64,000 nt of DNA from Campylobacter concisus (GCF_003048905.1 NZ_PIRO01000001.1:682001-746000), one strand, 5' to 3'; shown: positions 18,922 through 28,723, counted from the stretch's first letter. Numbers and translations are program-made. The notes: generated by a model not told the origin, from the letters alone.

Positions 18922-19995
18922 TTAGTCTAAAACCAAAATTTCTTCGCTATCGTTGTAAAAAACAGCCTTTGCGTAAATTTCGTAGCTACCCTTTTTGACC
19001 TCGTCTAAGATGATGATAGGATTTTGCGAAAACTCCCCGCTTATCTCACGGCGAAATTTTAGCTCATCATCAAGCTCAAGCGGCCTTTTGCAAAGCTCAT
19101 CAACGCTTTTAAATTTGCTGTTTGTAAATTTATTAAAGCGCTCTATGCTCATAAATATCGCGCCCTCTTTTAGCTCATCGTCCATTTCGCAGGAATTTTC
19201 TACATTTAGCTTCAAATTTTCTCTTTTAAAGCCAGAGTAGAGCACAAAGTAGCTTGGTATCACAGCGTTTTGAAATTTCACACTAGCGCGTAAAAGCCTG
19301 TAGTTTAAAAACCTTCTTCTAAAAAGGTGAAATTTCTCTCCCTTTGCCTCGCACTCGCGCACCTTTTTGTAAAGCTCAAGCCTCGCTTCTATGCTGCCAT
19401 AAAGTGCCCTTGCGTGCAGCTCGCTCATTAGCTCACTTTGGGGCAAATTTTGCGAGTCGCGCTGTTTTTTTAGCGCAAAGACGCAGCCGCAGTAGTTTTG
19501 GTGATAGAGTTTGTCCTTTTTAGCGAGGATAAACTGCTCGCTTGTGCCACCATTTTTTCTATAATCAACTGCGACCGCCTCTAAATTTGAGCCAGCCACC
19601 GCCTCATCAAGTGCCTTTTTAAGCTGAGTAAAGTCCTTTTTTGGGCTCATCAAAAGTGTCGTCGTGATCTTATTTAGACCAAGCTCAAGTGCCTTTTTAG
19701 CGGAGTCTTTCATACGAAAATCAAAGCAGTACTCGCACCTTTTACCCTTTTCTGGCTCGTCTTCAAGCCCCTTTGTGCCACCAAGCCACGCCTCATAGTC
19801 GTATTCGCCGCATAAAAGCTTGATGCCTAGCTTCTCGCAGCTTCGCTTCACGTCCTCAAAACGCAGTAAAAATTCGCTATATGGATGTATGTTTGGATCA
19901 TAAAAATAGCCTACTATTCGTTCATTTGGATGATCTTTTCGTAGGCGCTGTAAAAAGTAGTGGCTATCGACCGAGCAGCAGATATGAACTAGCAA
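18922..19995 (-). CDS. queH: epoxyqueuosine reductase QueH
   Basis: The 357-residue protein starts MLVHICCSVDSHYFLQRL, with the adjacent cysteines of the QueH (DUF208) family. Further conserved cysteines lie in GKRCEYCFDFRM and YCGCVFALKK, giving the Cys set that holds the Fe-S cluster and metal. QueH performs the last step of queuosine synthesis in tRNA and replaces the cobalamin-dependent QueG. The core family is about 200 residues. The remaining 150 (MSIERFNKFTNSKF and onward) look like a lineage-specific C-terminal extension. queD and queE are about 27 kb away in this window. Confidence 0.9.
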   Translation of the reverse strand: MLVHICCSVDSHYFLQRLRKDHPNERIVGYFYDPNIHPYSEFLLRFEDVKRSCEKLGIKLLCGEYDYEAWLGGTKGLEDEPEKGKRCEYCFDFRMKDSAKKALELGLNKITTTLLMSPKKDFTQLKKALDEAVAGSNLEAVAVDYRKNGGTSEQFILAKKDKLYHQNYCGCVFALKKQRDSQNLPQSELMSELHARALYGSIEARLELYKKVRECEAKGEKFHLFRRRFLNYRLLRASVKFQNAVIPSYFVLYSGFKRENLKLNVENSCEMDDELKEGAIFMSIERFNKFTNSKFKSVDELCKRPLELDDELKFRREISGEFSQNPIIILDEVKKGSYEIYAKAVFYNDSEEILVLD

Positions 19996-20021
19996 ATTTG
20001 ACCTTTTTTGCTTGCATTATA

Positions 20022-20771
20022 TCAAAGTTTGGCGTCATAAAATTTAGCTGCGTCAAGGTATTTTTTAAGGACATTTTGGCTTGCAAGATCTTCAAATTTA
20101 CCCCACGCCACCTGCTTGCCGGCCTCGATTATTAGCACTTTTTGTGCTATCTTCATCGCACTTAAAATATCGTGCGTGATAAAAATAATGCTGATCTTTT
20201 CATCTAAGCTTAAAAGCAAATTTACGATCTTTTGCTTTGTCTCGTTATCAAGCCCGCTTGTTATCTCGTCGCAGATTAAGACCTTTGGCTTTGAAAGAAG
20301 CGCTAGCAGTATCCCGACCCTTGTCGCCTCGCCTCCACTTAGTTGAGAGTGGAATTTTTCTAAAATTTCATCTTTTAAATTTAAATTAGCTAAAAGCTCT
20401 TTAAGCTCATTTTCACTAAAGCTAAGCTTGAGATATGACCTCACGTGAGCGATTGCGGTTTTTACTTTTAGCGCTGGATTTAGGGCTTGTTTTTGATTTT
20501 GCAAGATATATCTGATGTCTTTTTTGAGCTCATTTTTGTCCGTGATCTCTTCATCGTTTATGTAAATTTTGCCCCCACTTTTTGGTTCGCTAAATGATAT
20601 GAGCTTTGCAAGCGTACTTTTTCCACTGCCACTTTGACCCAAAATGGCTAAATTTTCGCCATCATCAAGCTCAAAATTTATCCCCTCTAAAAGATGCAGC
20701 ACTTCGGCTCTAGCGTTAAAATGCTCCTTAAAACTTAAACTTTTTGAGACGTTTTCAAGCCTTATTTTCAC
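20022..20771 (-). CDS. ABC importer ATP-binding protein (NikE-like)
   Basis: I take the start as the GTG at 20769-20771, which overlaps the stop of the preceding gene (GTGA) and has AAAGGA just upstream. This gives 249 residues beginning MKIRLENVSKSL. A longer frame to 20813 has no ribosome site. Walker A is GQSGSGKST and the signature is LSGGEATRVG, followed by ILICDEITSGLD. It is the second ATPase of the Dpp/Nik-type importer encoded with the next four genes. As I recall, the syntenic C. jejuni system (NikZYXWV) imports nickel. The substrate is therefore likely nickel, but peptide cannot be excluded. Confidence 0.85.
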   Translation of the reverse strand: MKIRLENVSKSLSFKEHFNARAEVLHLLEGINFELDDGENLAILGQSGSGKSTLAKLISFSEPKSGGKIYINDEEITDKNELKKDIRYILQNQKQALNPALKVKTAIAHVRSYLKLSFSENELKELLANLNLKDEILEKFHSQLSGGEATRVGILLALLSKPKVLICDEITSGLDNETKQKIVNLLLSLDEKISIIFITHDILSAMKIAQKVLIIEAGKQVAWGKFEDLASQNVLKKYLDAAKFYDAKL

Positions 20772-21448
20772 GCATTTTCCTTTAAATTTAGCCGCCCATC
20801 TCTCATCTGCCAAATCTCATCGCTAAGATAGTTTGTCAGCGCCTCATCATGCGAGATAAAGATGACGCTTATCTTGCCTTTTAAGCCCTCTAAGATGCCT
20901 GCTACTTGGCCTCCGCTAATGCTATCAAGCCCACTTGTTATCTCGTCGCAGATCAAAATTTTTGGCTTCAGGCAAAGCGCCAGAGCTATCTGCACGCGGC
21001 TCGCCTCACCGCCACTTAGCTCATATGAGTATTTGTGCCAGATGAGATTAGCATTACCCAGTCCAAACTCCATAAAATAAGCAAACGCAAGCTCTTTATT
21101 TGATTTATTATCGCCACCAAGATAGGCGTTAAAGTGATCGCCCACATTTAAGAGTGGATGAAGGCTGGCAACGGAGTTTTGAAAGATAAGTGCAGCAACC
21201 TTTTTTCGGTGCTCTTTTAGATCATTTTGACTAAGTTTTAAGATATCTTTTTTATAAATGCTAAATTTATCCGCCCTCACTCTAAAATTATCATCAAAAA
21301 GCCTTATTAGGCTCTTTGCAAAGAGCGATTTGCCACTGCCACTTGCACCCGTGATACCTATAAATTTACCCTCGCTCATGCCAAAATCAAGCTCACGCAA
21401 AAGCTTCTTATCCTTATAAAAAACGTTTAAATTTTTAATCTCTATCAT
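20768..21448 (-). CDS. ABC importer ATP-binding protein (NikD-like)
   Basis: The start at the ATG at 21446-21448 overlaps the upstream permease stop (ATGA) and gives 226 residues beginning MIEIKNLNVFYKD. The frame is open further upstream, but that stretch is the permease gene read in another frame. Walker A is GASGSGKSL, the signature LSGGEASRVQ and Walker B ILICDEITSG. It pairs with the NikE-like ATPase to energise the importer. Confidence 0.85.
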   Translation of the reverse strand: MIEIKNLNVFYKDKKLLRELDFGMSEGKFIGITGASGSGKSLFAKSLIRLFDDNFRVRADKFSIYKKDILKLSQNDLKEHRKKVAALIFQNSVASLHPLLNVGDHFNAYLGGDNKSNKELAFAYFMEFGLGNANLIWHKYSYELSGGEASRVQIALALCLKPKILICDEITSGLDSISGGQVAGILEGLKGKISVIFISHDEALTNYLSDEIWQMRDGRLNLKENA

Positions 21449-22245
21449 ATTTTTATATTGCCATTTTTTGAATTTGACGTGATGATCGAGGTTGCGAGAA
21501 TGAGCAAAAAGAGCGTCACGCCAGGGAAAAGCACCATCCACCAAGAGCCCAGAAAAAGCGCCTCTTTGCTCTCATTTAACATGATGCCAAGGCTTATTTT
21601 ATTTGCGTCGCTACCCACGCCAAAAAAGCCAAGTGTGGCCTCCATGACGACTGCGTTTATCGCGTTTATGCCAAAGATACTAACTATTAGATGCTTTAAA
21701 TTTGGCAAAATTTCAAAGCAGATCAGGCTAAATTTACCAGCTCCATTTATCACAGCCTGCTCGGCGTAGTCGCACTTTTTACTAAGTCTAAAATTTTGCA
21801 TAAAGACTTTTGCGCCTTGCATAAAGGAGCAAATGGCGATGATAAAAGAGGTGATAAGCAGATCTCCGCTACTAAACGAGCTAAAAAGCATGATAAAAAC
21901 GATGTTTGGGGTGCTTAAAAAGGCATCAATCCCCTTATCAAAAAGGCTCTCGTAAATTTTGCTCTTGCTCGTGCCAAAATAGGCATATATGAGCGAAAAA
22001 AGTGTCGTTAAAAAGCCAGCAAGAAGCAAGATAAGAAGCGAGTTTTTAAGCGCGTAGGCCATTCTTATGAGATTGTCCCTGCCTAGGATGTCAGTGCCAA
22101 AGATATGCTCGCTACTTGGAGCTAAATTTACCGCCATAAAGTCAGTGAAATTTGGCTCAAATTTAGAGAAAAATGGCGTCACAAAGGCAAATATGACAAG
22201 TGACAAAAACACAAAACAGGCTAGAAAAAATATGACTTTTCTCAT
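21445..22245 (-). CDS. ABC importer permease (NikC/DppC-like)
   Basis: The 266-residue protein has about six helices. Its N-terminal helix is followed by LAPSSEHIFGTDILGRDNLIRMAYALKNSL, the classic TD-x-GRD motif of DppC/NikC permeases. The EAA-loop-like region ELLPNLKHLIVSI contacts the ATPases (the sequence reads EILPNLKHLIVSI). It overlaps the neighbouring genes at both ends by four bases. Confidence 0.87.
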   Translation of the reverse strand: MRKVIFFLACFVFLSLVIFAFVTPFFSKFEPNFTDFMAVNLAPSSEHIFGTDILGRDNLIRMAYALKNSLLILLLAGFLTTLFSLIYAYFGTSKSKIYESLFDKGIDAFLSTPNIVFIMLFSSFSSGDLLITSFIIAICSFMQGAKVFMQNFRLSKKCDYAEQAVINGAGKFSLICFEILPNLKHLIVSIFGINAINAVVMEATLGFFGVGSDANKISLGIMLNESKEALFLGSWWMVLFPGVTLFLLILATSIITSNSKNGNIKI

Positions 22246-23180
22246 AAATTTCTCTTATCTGCCAAGATAGCGAAAATTTTAGCCAGTAAATTTGCAAAAA
22301 CAACAAAAACAGCCGTTAGTAAAATGGTCGCAAGTGCGACTGGATAGTCTTTGGCGATGACTGCATCAAGGCTAAGCTTGCCTATGCCCGGAAATGAAAA
22401 AATGCTCTCGATAACATATGAGCCAGCAAAAACGCCAGCCACAAGTGTGGCGAAATAATAGACTATATCGGTGCTTGCGTGCTTTATGGCAAAAAGATAA
22501 ATTTTGCCCCGCCCCAAACCTCTAGCGTGAGCCGTCTGGATAAAGTCAGCGTTTAGGCTTTGATTTAGCCTGTCTCTTACAAATTTCACGTTTGCGCCAA
22601 GGTGTGGCAAGATGATGGCAAGCGTTGGCAAGATGATAAATTTAGCTCCCACCCCACTAGATCCTAGCTCGTTTGCCCCAAAGCTTGGCAGCATGTTTAG
22701 ATAGACGCTAAAGATCGCTATTAGCACGAGTGCGATGTAAAAATGCGGTAGTGATGCCAGCAAAAAGGAGCTAAAATTTATAAAGATATCGGCAAATTTA
22801 TTTTTATAAATGGCGCTTAAAAGCCCCAAGAAAAATGACAAAAAAACTATCAGAAAAAACGAAGCAAAAAATAAGATAAGAGAGTTTAAAAGTCTCTCTT
22901 TAATGAGTAAAAAAACGCTTGCTCCACTTACAAAGCTAGTGCCAAAGTCCCCAGTGACAAAGTGAGCTAGCCATCTAAAATACTGCACAAAAAAGCCATC
23001 TTTTAGCCCCAAATTTTCTAAAATTTGCTCTTTTATAGCCACACTCACCGCCTCACTTCGCAAAAACATCGCATCAGTGACGTTTCCTGGCAAAAAATAT
23101 ATGAGCAAAAATAGAAAAAATGAGATAAAAAACAGCAACCCAAGGCTTGAGATAGCTGTTTTTAAAATGGCTCTAAACAA
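22242..23180 (-). CDS. ABC importer permease (NikB/DppB-like)
   Basis: The 312-residue protein has about six helices. It reads FLLIYFLPGNVTDAMF near the N-terminus, matching the LxPGDP-type motif of DppB/NikB permeases, and ADFIQTAHARGLGRGKIYLFAIKHA, the EAA loop. It forms the heterodimeric channel with the downstream NikC-like permease. Twelve bases separate it from the substrate-binding protein gene. Confidence 0.87.
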   Translation of the reverse strand: MFRAILKTAISSLGLLFFISFFLFLLIYFLPGNVTDAMFLRSEAVSVAIKEQILENLGLKDGFFVQYFRWLAHFVTGDFGTSFVSGASVFLLIKERLLNSLILFFASFFLIVFLSFFLGLLSAIYKNKFADIFINFSSFLLASLPHFYIALVLIAIFSVYLNMLPSFGANELGSSGVGAKFIILPTLAIILPHLGANVKFVRDRLNQSLNADFIQTAHARGLGRGKIYLFAIKHASTDIVYYFATLVAGVFAGSYVIESIFSFPGIGKLSLDAVIAKDYPVALATILLTAVFVVFANLLAKIFAILADKRNL

Positions 23181-23192
23181 AGCTTTTATCCA

Positions 23193-24728
23193 CTATTTTA
23201 CTTGCCACTCTCTTATGTTCCATAAAAATCCAGCCCCATGGTGACCTAAAATTTGCGTCTTTATGCCTGAAATTTTATTGTTAAAGACGAGCGGATAGCC
23301 AAGATAGGCTATGAAAATATAAGGTGGATTTTCAAAAAGCGCTTTTAGAAATTCTTTGTAGTATTTTTTTCTAAGCTCCACATCCTTTGTATATCTTGCA
23401 TTTTTTAGGGCAAGATCGACATTTGCGTCTTTGTAGTGGTTAAAATTCCAGCCATTTTCATTTATGCTCACATCGGCAAATCCACCAAAGATCCTATACG
23501 TGTGAAAATCTGGGTCAAACGGGCTTCCCCAGCCAATAATAAAGCTATCAACCTCGCTTATGCTAAAGGCTGTTCTTGGCTTTGCGTAGGCCTTGACTCT
23601 CACGCCAAATTTATTTAGCTCACTGCTTAAAATTTTGGCTAGATTGACCCTTAAGATGTCGTTATTAAAGGCGTAGATGTCAAAGCCAAGCTCCTTGCCG
23701 TCCTTTTCAAAAAAGCCAGCCTTGTTTTTCTTAAAGCCGCTCTTTTCAAGTAGCTCTTTGGCCTTTTGCGGATCGTAGCTAAATTTAAACTCACCGTCAT
23801 TTGCAAAGCTTTTTTCTATCGGATTATTCGCTACGCTTGCATATCCGTGAAATAAATTTTTAACTATCTCATCTTTATTTACCGCGTAGTTTAGGGCGAT
23901 TCTTACATTTTTATCTTGAAAAAGAGGATCATTAAAGTTAAACATCAAAGCTCTATAGTCCGCACTTTTAAACTTAAGTAGGCTAAGCTTTTTATCATCT
24001 TTTATGAAATTTACACCAGTTGGAGAGATGAGTGCGACGTCGATCTCACCACTTTTAAGCCCAACGAGCCTTAAATTTTCATCACCAACAATTTTAAAAA
24101 ATACCCTTTTTATCTTTGGCTCACCCTTGTAAAATTTCTCATTTGCCACAAATTCCAAGCTCTCATCTTTTTTCCATTTTACTAGCTTGTATGCGCCAGT
24201 TCCTACTGGAGCCTCGTTAAATTTATCGGTTGAGATATCTTTGCCTTTTAAAATGTGCTCAGGCAAAACGCCAAAGCTAAGCGCATCAAGAAATGGCGGA
24301 AACGGCTCATTAAGCGTAATCTTTACTTTATAATCGTCTAAAATTTCAACGCTTTTTACGACTTCATAATTTGAGATAGCAGGCGCGTTTAGCTTCTTGT
24401 CTTGAGCCGCTTCAATGGTAAATTTAACGTCCTTTGCACTAAATTTCACCCCGTCATGCCAAAAGGCATCATCTCTTAGCTCAAAAACATACTCCAGCCC
24501 ATCATCGCTCACCTGCCAAGACTTCGCAAGCTCAGGCACGACGTGGCTATTTTCATCGTGGCTCGTCAGTCCCGAGAAAACTAGTGAAAGCGTAGGATCG
24601 TGATCTTCGTCGTAAAGTGGATTTATACGAGGTGTTTGCTCCTCGATAGCGACCACAACGGTATTTTCATTTGCATAAGAAAGAGCACCGAACAACAAAA
24701 AAAAGACAAGCAAAATTTTCTTCATCAC
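23193..24728 (-). CDS. ABC importer periplasmic substrate-binding protein (NikZ/NikA-like)
   Basis: The 511-residue protein has a signal peptide (MMKKILLVFFLLFGALSYA) and an SBP class 5 fold, with ELAKSWQVSDDGLEYVFELRDDAFWHDG as the family signature. This class binds peptides, opines or nickel complexes. Operon context and my recollection of C. jejuni NikZ favour nickel, needed for hydrogenase and in some species urease. A palindrome 35-60 bases upstream may be a regulator site. It is the first gene of the five-gene operon. Confidence 0.85.
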   Translation of the reverse strand: MMKKILLVFFLLFGALSYANENTVVVAIEEQTPRINPLYDEDHDPTLSLVFSGLTSHDENSHVVPELAKSWQVSDDGLEYVFELRDDAFWHDGVKFSAKDVKFTIEAAQDKKLNAPAISNYEVVKSVEILDDYKVKITLNEPFPPFLDALSFGVLPEHILKGKDISTDKFNEAPVGTGAYKLVKWKKDESLEFVANEKFYKGEPKIKRVFFKIVGDENLRLVGLKSGEIDVALISPTGVNFIKDDKKLSLLKFKSADYRALMFNFNDPLFQDKNVRIALNYAVNKDEIVKNLFHGYASVANNPIEKSFANDGEFKFSYDPQKAKELLEKSGFKKNKAGFFEKDGKELGFDIYAFNNDILRVNLAKILSSELNKFGVRVKAYAKPRTAFSISEVDSFIIGWGSPFDPDFHTYRIFGGFADVSINENGWNFNHYKDANVDLALKNARYTKDVELRKKYYKEFLKALFENPPYIFIAYLGYPLVFNNKISGIKTQILGHHGAGFLWNIREWQVK

Positions 24729-24760
24729 AATCCCCTTTGTTTAAAAATATTTCTGCATAG

Positions 24761-24788
24761 TAATACGAATCGTATAAAAGTGTTATTA
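24761..24788. promoter_or_regulatory. candidate operator upstream of the nickel-type importer operon
   Basis: A perfect 13-base palindrome, ATACGAATCGTAT (24763-24775), lies inside a wider imperfect dyad (TAATA at 24761, TATTA at 24784). It lies 35-60 bases before the substrate-binding protein ATG. The position suits a repressor such as NikR or Fur, but it is not a clear match to a consensus I know. Confidence 0.35.
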
Positions 24789-24897
24789 AGCTGAATGTAA
24801 ATTTATAGTATAGAAGTTTTAAATTTCTAACTATCTTTTAACCTTTTTTGAAGTAAAATCTCTCCCTATTTTAGATAACAACAAGGCAAATTTTACA

Positions 24898-27800
24898 ATG
24901 AATAAAAATAAAAAAACAGCACTTATTTCAGCCATCTGCGTAGTTTCACTTTTAGTTATTTATACTATTCTTGGATTTTTTGGAGTACCTTATGGCATTA
25001 AAAATATCGCTCCAAAATATCTAAAAGACTACAACGCAACGCTTTTTGTGGAAAGTGCTAAATTTAATCCATTTACCTTTGAGCTAAATGCTACAAATGC
25101 TGAGCTAAACACTACTTCACCACTTTTTAGCACAAAGCAAATCGACGTCAAGCTAAAGCCATTTTCTATTTTTAAAAAATTAGTTGAAGTTGATATTTTT
25201 AGGCTTCAAGAGCCAAATGTCAAAATTTTAAGGGATAAAAATTCAAAATTTAACTTTAGTAATTTTATAAGCAACGATAACTCAACTACCGAAGATAACA
25301 GCACTAGCTCTATAAATTTTGCTCTAAATAACGCAAAAATCATCAAAGGCTCATTTTCATATAGCGATCAAAATTTAACAAAGCCATTTAACGTAAATTT
25401 TGATGATATAAACTACGAGCTAAGCTCGCTAAATACGAAGAAAAATAGTGCAGGTAGCCACATCTTTGACTCAAACTCGACTCTAGCTCACAAAATCGAT
25501 CTAAATGGCGATATCAAGCTAAATCCACTAAAAATCGAGGGCAATATCAGCATAAAGGATTTTAGTATCGATCCAGTCGCGATTAGCTTTATCGATAACG
25601 ACACGCTAAATCTTAAAAATGCGGTCATAAATTTAGGAATAAATTACGCTTTAATTGCCGACGAGAACGCTACAAATATAAATTTAAAGGACAGCTTTTT
25701 AAATATAAAATCACTAAGCATAGATGAGGGTAAAAACGAACTAAGACTTGGTGAGCTAGAGCTTCCAAAATTTGATCTATCAAGCAAAATAGCAGACAAG
25801 ATAGATGCTAAATTAGAGTTAAATGCCATAAATTTAAGCGATGTGTCATTTAAAAATGCAATAACAGCAAGCTTAAAATCACTAAATTTAAACGATATTT
25901 CGCTTTTAGCAAATTTAAATGAAAAAAGTGAGCTAAATGCGATAGCTGCACTAAATAGCATGAATGCAAACGCCCTAAAAATAGACGAAACTGGTAAAAA
26001 TTTAGTAAATCTAAAAGATATAAATGCCTCAAATTTAAATGCAAATTTAGCAAATAACAAAACCACTTTAACGCTTGAAAAAATAGTGTTTGATGACATC
26101 AATGCTCCACTTAGCAAAAATGCGAATGCAAATGTGGCAGGGACTAAAATCTCAAACATTAGCTTCACTCAAGATACTAATAAAAGCCTTGCAACTCTTG
26201 ATGAGCTTAGTATAAATGGCATAAATTTAAAGGCAAAAAATAAAGAAATTTTAGATATCGCTGATGTGCTTACAAAAACGATCAAATTTGATATTTTAAA
26301 TATGGCTTTGAATGCCGAGAATATCGATATAAATAGACCAAAATTTAACTCGGAGTTAAATGGTAGTGGCTTAAGTGCGATAAACCAGCTTGGACTTGGT
26401 GAGCAAGAGCCAGCAAAAACAGCCAATCATCGCACTAAAGCTAAAAAAGAGAATACACCAGCTTCAAAAAGCAAAGAGAGTGAGTTTAAATTTGATATAA
26501 AAAATATCAATGTAAATAACGCCAATATCGCTTTGACACATCTTTTTGAGAGCGAGAAGATCGCTCATAAATTTGATAATTTATTTGTAAAAATAGCAAA
26601 TTTAAGTAGCGATTTTAGTAAGCCATTTGACGCAAAAGTGGATATGAAAAGCTCGCAAAAGCTAAATTTAGACCTAACTTCAAAAATCAAACTTGAACCA
26701 CTTGATATAACTGCTAAAATCAAACTTGAAGATAAAAATTTGCCAAAATATTTCGCCTACGCAAAGCCATTTTTAGAGGCGGATCTTTCAAGTGGAGAGA
26801 TGAGTGCAAACGCCGAGCTTCACTATGCAAAAGATATAAAAGCGGACGCAAAGCTTAGCGTAAAAGATATTAGATTAGATGATAAAAATAAAGAAAAATT
26901 AATCGCATTTAAAAGTTTAGATGTAGATAAAATTTCACTTTTTAAAGATAATCTTGAAATTACTGGAGTTGCTTTAAATTCGCCATTTATCAAGGCTCAT
27001 CTAAGTAAAGAACGTGAATTTAACCTAAGCAAAATCGTAAAAGAAGATAAAAGCAAAGCCCAAAATGAGCAAAAAACTGAGAGCAAAAAAGTAGCTAGTA
27101 AAAAAGATGACGAGCTAAATTTTAGCATCAAAAATTTCTCACTTAACAACGGCGAGGTTGATTTTTCAGATGCGTCACTATTTATGCCATTTGCTACAAA
27201 AATTTCAAATCTAAATGGCAAGCTAACTGACATCGATAAAAAACGTCCGAGTTCGGGCGAGTTTAAAGGCACAGTTGGTAAAAATGGCTTTTCTCAGATT
27301 ACAGCAAAATTATTTCCTTTTGAGCTAAAGCAAAATACCGACATTAAGCTTGATTTTAAAGACATCGATCTAATCGACATAACGCCATATAGTGGGCAAT
27401 TTTTGGGCTATAAAATAAAAAAAGGTAAGTTAAATTTAAATCTAAATTATAGCGTTGTTGATTCAAAACTAAATGGCTCAAATCTTATAAATTTTGACAC
27501 ACTCACACTTGGAGAAAAGGTTGATTCAAAAGATGCTGTAAATTTACCACTTTCGCTTGCTATATCGATATTAAGCGATCAAAATAACCAAATAAATATC
27601 GACCTGCCAGTTGAAGGAAATTTAGACGATCCTGACTTTAAATATGGCGGTGTCATTTGGGCTGCTGTTAAAAAGCTCTTTGCAGACATTACGTTAGCTC
27701 CGTTTAGATTTTTAGGTAATGCTCTAGGACTTGGCAGCAAGGATCTAAGCTCTATTGATTTTCTTGCTGGAAGTAGCGAGCTAATAAGCTCAGAAGCACC

Positions 27801-28206
27801 AAAAATAGCTGATTTTATAAAATTAACCACTGCAAAGCCTATGATGAAACTTAGCATCACGCCTACTTACTCCGAGATAGATGTGCTCTACTTTAAAGAA
27901 AAAAAGCTTGATCAAAAGATAAATCAAATAATCGCCTCAAGTGGCAAAGATTATATTACCGTGCTAAATTCTCTCGTTCCAAGCGCTAAAGATAAAAACG
28001 ATAAGGCCTTAAGAGAAGAGGCAATAAAAACCATCGAAGTAGATAAGGAAAAGCTAGTTGAGCTATCAAATGAGCGTGCAAATGCAGTAAAAGAAGCACT
28101 CATAAAGGGTGGGCTTGAGACTGGCCGCATAAAAGTAAATGATGCAACAAGCTCAGAGCCTAAGCAAAACACCTACACAAGCGTGCTTATGGGAGTGGCG
28201 AACTAA
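24898..28206 (+). CDS. DUF748/AsmA-like envelope protein, 1102 residues
   Basis: The very long protein has one N-terminal helix (about 8-30) and the remainder is periplasmic. It is dominated by asparagine-, lysine- and leucine-rich beta repeats. Segments such as LRLGELELPKFDLSS and NFDTLTLGEKVDSKDAVNLPLSLAISIL are typical of DUF748, an AsmA-related family thought to form bridge-like lipid-transport or membrane-organising proteins. The last 150 residues (SSELISSEAPKIADFIKL to RANAVKEALIKGGLETGRI) resemble an OmpA-like peptidoglycan-associated fold. It is divergent from the ABC operon. Its 3' end overlaps the opposing gene by four bases. Confidence 0.8.
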   Translation: MNKNKKTALISAICVVSLLVIYTILGFFGVPYGIKNIAPKYLKDYNATLFVESAKFNPFTFELNATNAELNTTSPLFSTKQIDVKLKPFSIFKKLVEVDIFRLQEPNVKILRDKNSKFNFSNFISNDNSTTEDNSTSSINFALNNAKIIKGSFSYSDQNLTKPFNVNFDDINYELSSLNTKKNSAGSHIFDSNSTLAHKIDLNGDIKLNPLKIEGNISIKDFSIDPVAISFIDNDTLNLKNAVINLGINYALIADENATNINLKDSFLNIKSLSIDEGKNELRLGELELPKFDLSSKIADKIDAKLELNAINLSDVSFKNAITASLKSLNLNDISLLANLNEKSELNAIAALNSMNANALKIDETGKNLVNLKDINASNLNANLANNKTTLTLEKIVFDDINAPLSKNANANVAGTKISNISFTQDTNKSLATLDELSINGINLKAKNKEILDIADVLTKTIKFDILNMALNAENIDINRPKFNSELNGSGLSAINQLGLGEQEPAKTANHRTKAKKENTPASKSKESEFKFDIKNINVNNANIALTHLFESEKIAHKFDNLFVKIANLSSDFSKPFDAKVDMKSSQKLNLDLTSKIKLEPLDITAKIKLEDKNLPKYFAYAKPFLEADLSSGEMSANAELHYAKDIKADAKLSVKDIRLDDKNKEKLIAFKSLDVDKISLFKDNLEITGVALNSPFIKAHLSKEREFNLSKIVKEDKSKAQNEQKTESKKVASKKDDELNFSIKNFSLNNGEVDFSDASLFMPFATKISNLNGKLTDIDKKRPSSGEFKGTVGKNGFSQITAKLFPFELKQNTDIKLDFKDIDLIDITPYSGQFLGYKIKKGKLNLNLNYSVVDSKLNGSNLINFDTLTLGEKVDSKDAVNLPLSLAISILSDQNNQINIDLPVEGNLDDPDFKYGGVIWAAVKKLFADITLAPFRFLGNALGLGSKDLSSIDFLAGSSELISSEAPKIADFIKLTTAKPMMKLSITPTYSEIDVLYFKEKKLDQKINQIIASSGKDYITVLNSLVPSAKDKNDKALREEAIKTIEVDKEKLVELSNERANAVKEALIKGGLETGRIKVNDATSSEPKQNTYTSVLMGVAN

Positions 28207-28607
28207 ATTTCATTTATCTCGCTGCTTCTTGCGTTATAAACAAACCAGCTAAGAAGCATGAGCATCATAAATGCGCCAAAGACTAGGCTTGTGTAAAAAT
28301 ATAAGCTAAAGCCTTCGCCTAGCAAATTTGCATTGTGAAGAGCGATCATAACGCCAGCAAGTGAAATTAAATAGCCAATTAGCTTAATGATAAAAATTTT
28401 TGGATTTACAAGGATGAGTAAAAGCCCGCAAAGCATGACACCAAGGGCTATTTGTAAATTTAAAATATCGGTTTGAGCACTTGAGCCAAATGTCAAAAAA
28501 CCAAGCAAAAATATGACTAAAAACATCAAAACAGCATAAACTGACCTGCTTCGTCCAAAGCTATACATAAAGCAAACAAAGCCTTTGTTATGTTTGTTGT
28601 AGTCCAT
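28203..28607 (-). CDS. four-helix inner-membrane protein of unknown function
   Basis: The 134-residue protein has four helices (about 22-40, 48-66, 69-88 and 101-124). I do not recognise a family. Its stop overlaps the stop of the DUF748 gene tail-to-tail, so no terminator separates the two and transcripts must run into each other. It is divergent from the tautomerase-bcp-dsbA genes. Confidence 0.6.
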   Translation of the reverse strand: MDYNKHNKGFVCFMYSFGRSRSVYAVLMFLVIFLLGFLTFGSSAQTDILNLQIALGVMLCGLLLILVNPKIFIIKLIGYLISLAGVMIALHNANLLGEGFSLYFYTSLVFGAFMMLMLLSWFVYNARSSEINEI

Positions 28608-28723
28608 TTTTCGCTCCTATGTAACAAGTTTTTGTATTTTAATGCCAAATTCTTAAATAAAGGCTTTAATCTGAAATTTCACTCATTTTGGCTAATATTT
28701 TACATCTTAAAAAGGAGCAAAAA

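Noticed and set aside
25644-26168. A 174-codon minus-strand frame inside the DUF748 gene.
   Set aside because: Low-complexity shadow of the repetitive plus-strand coding sequence; no ribosome site and no protein-like motifs.
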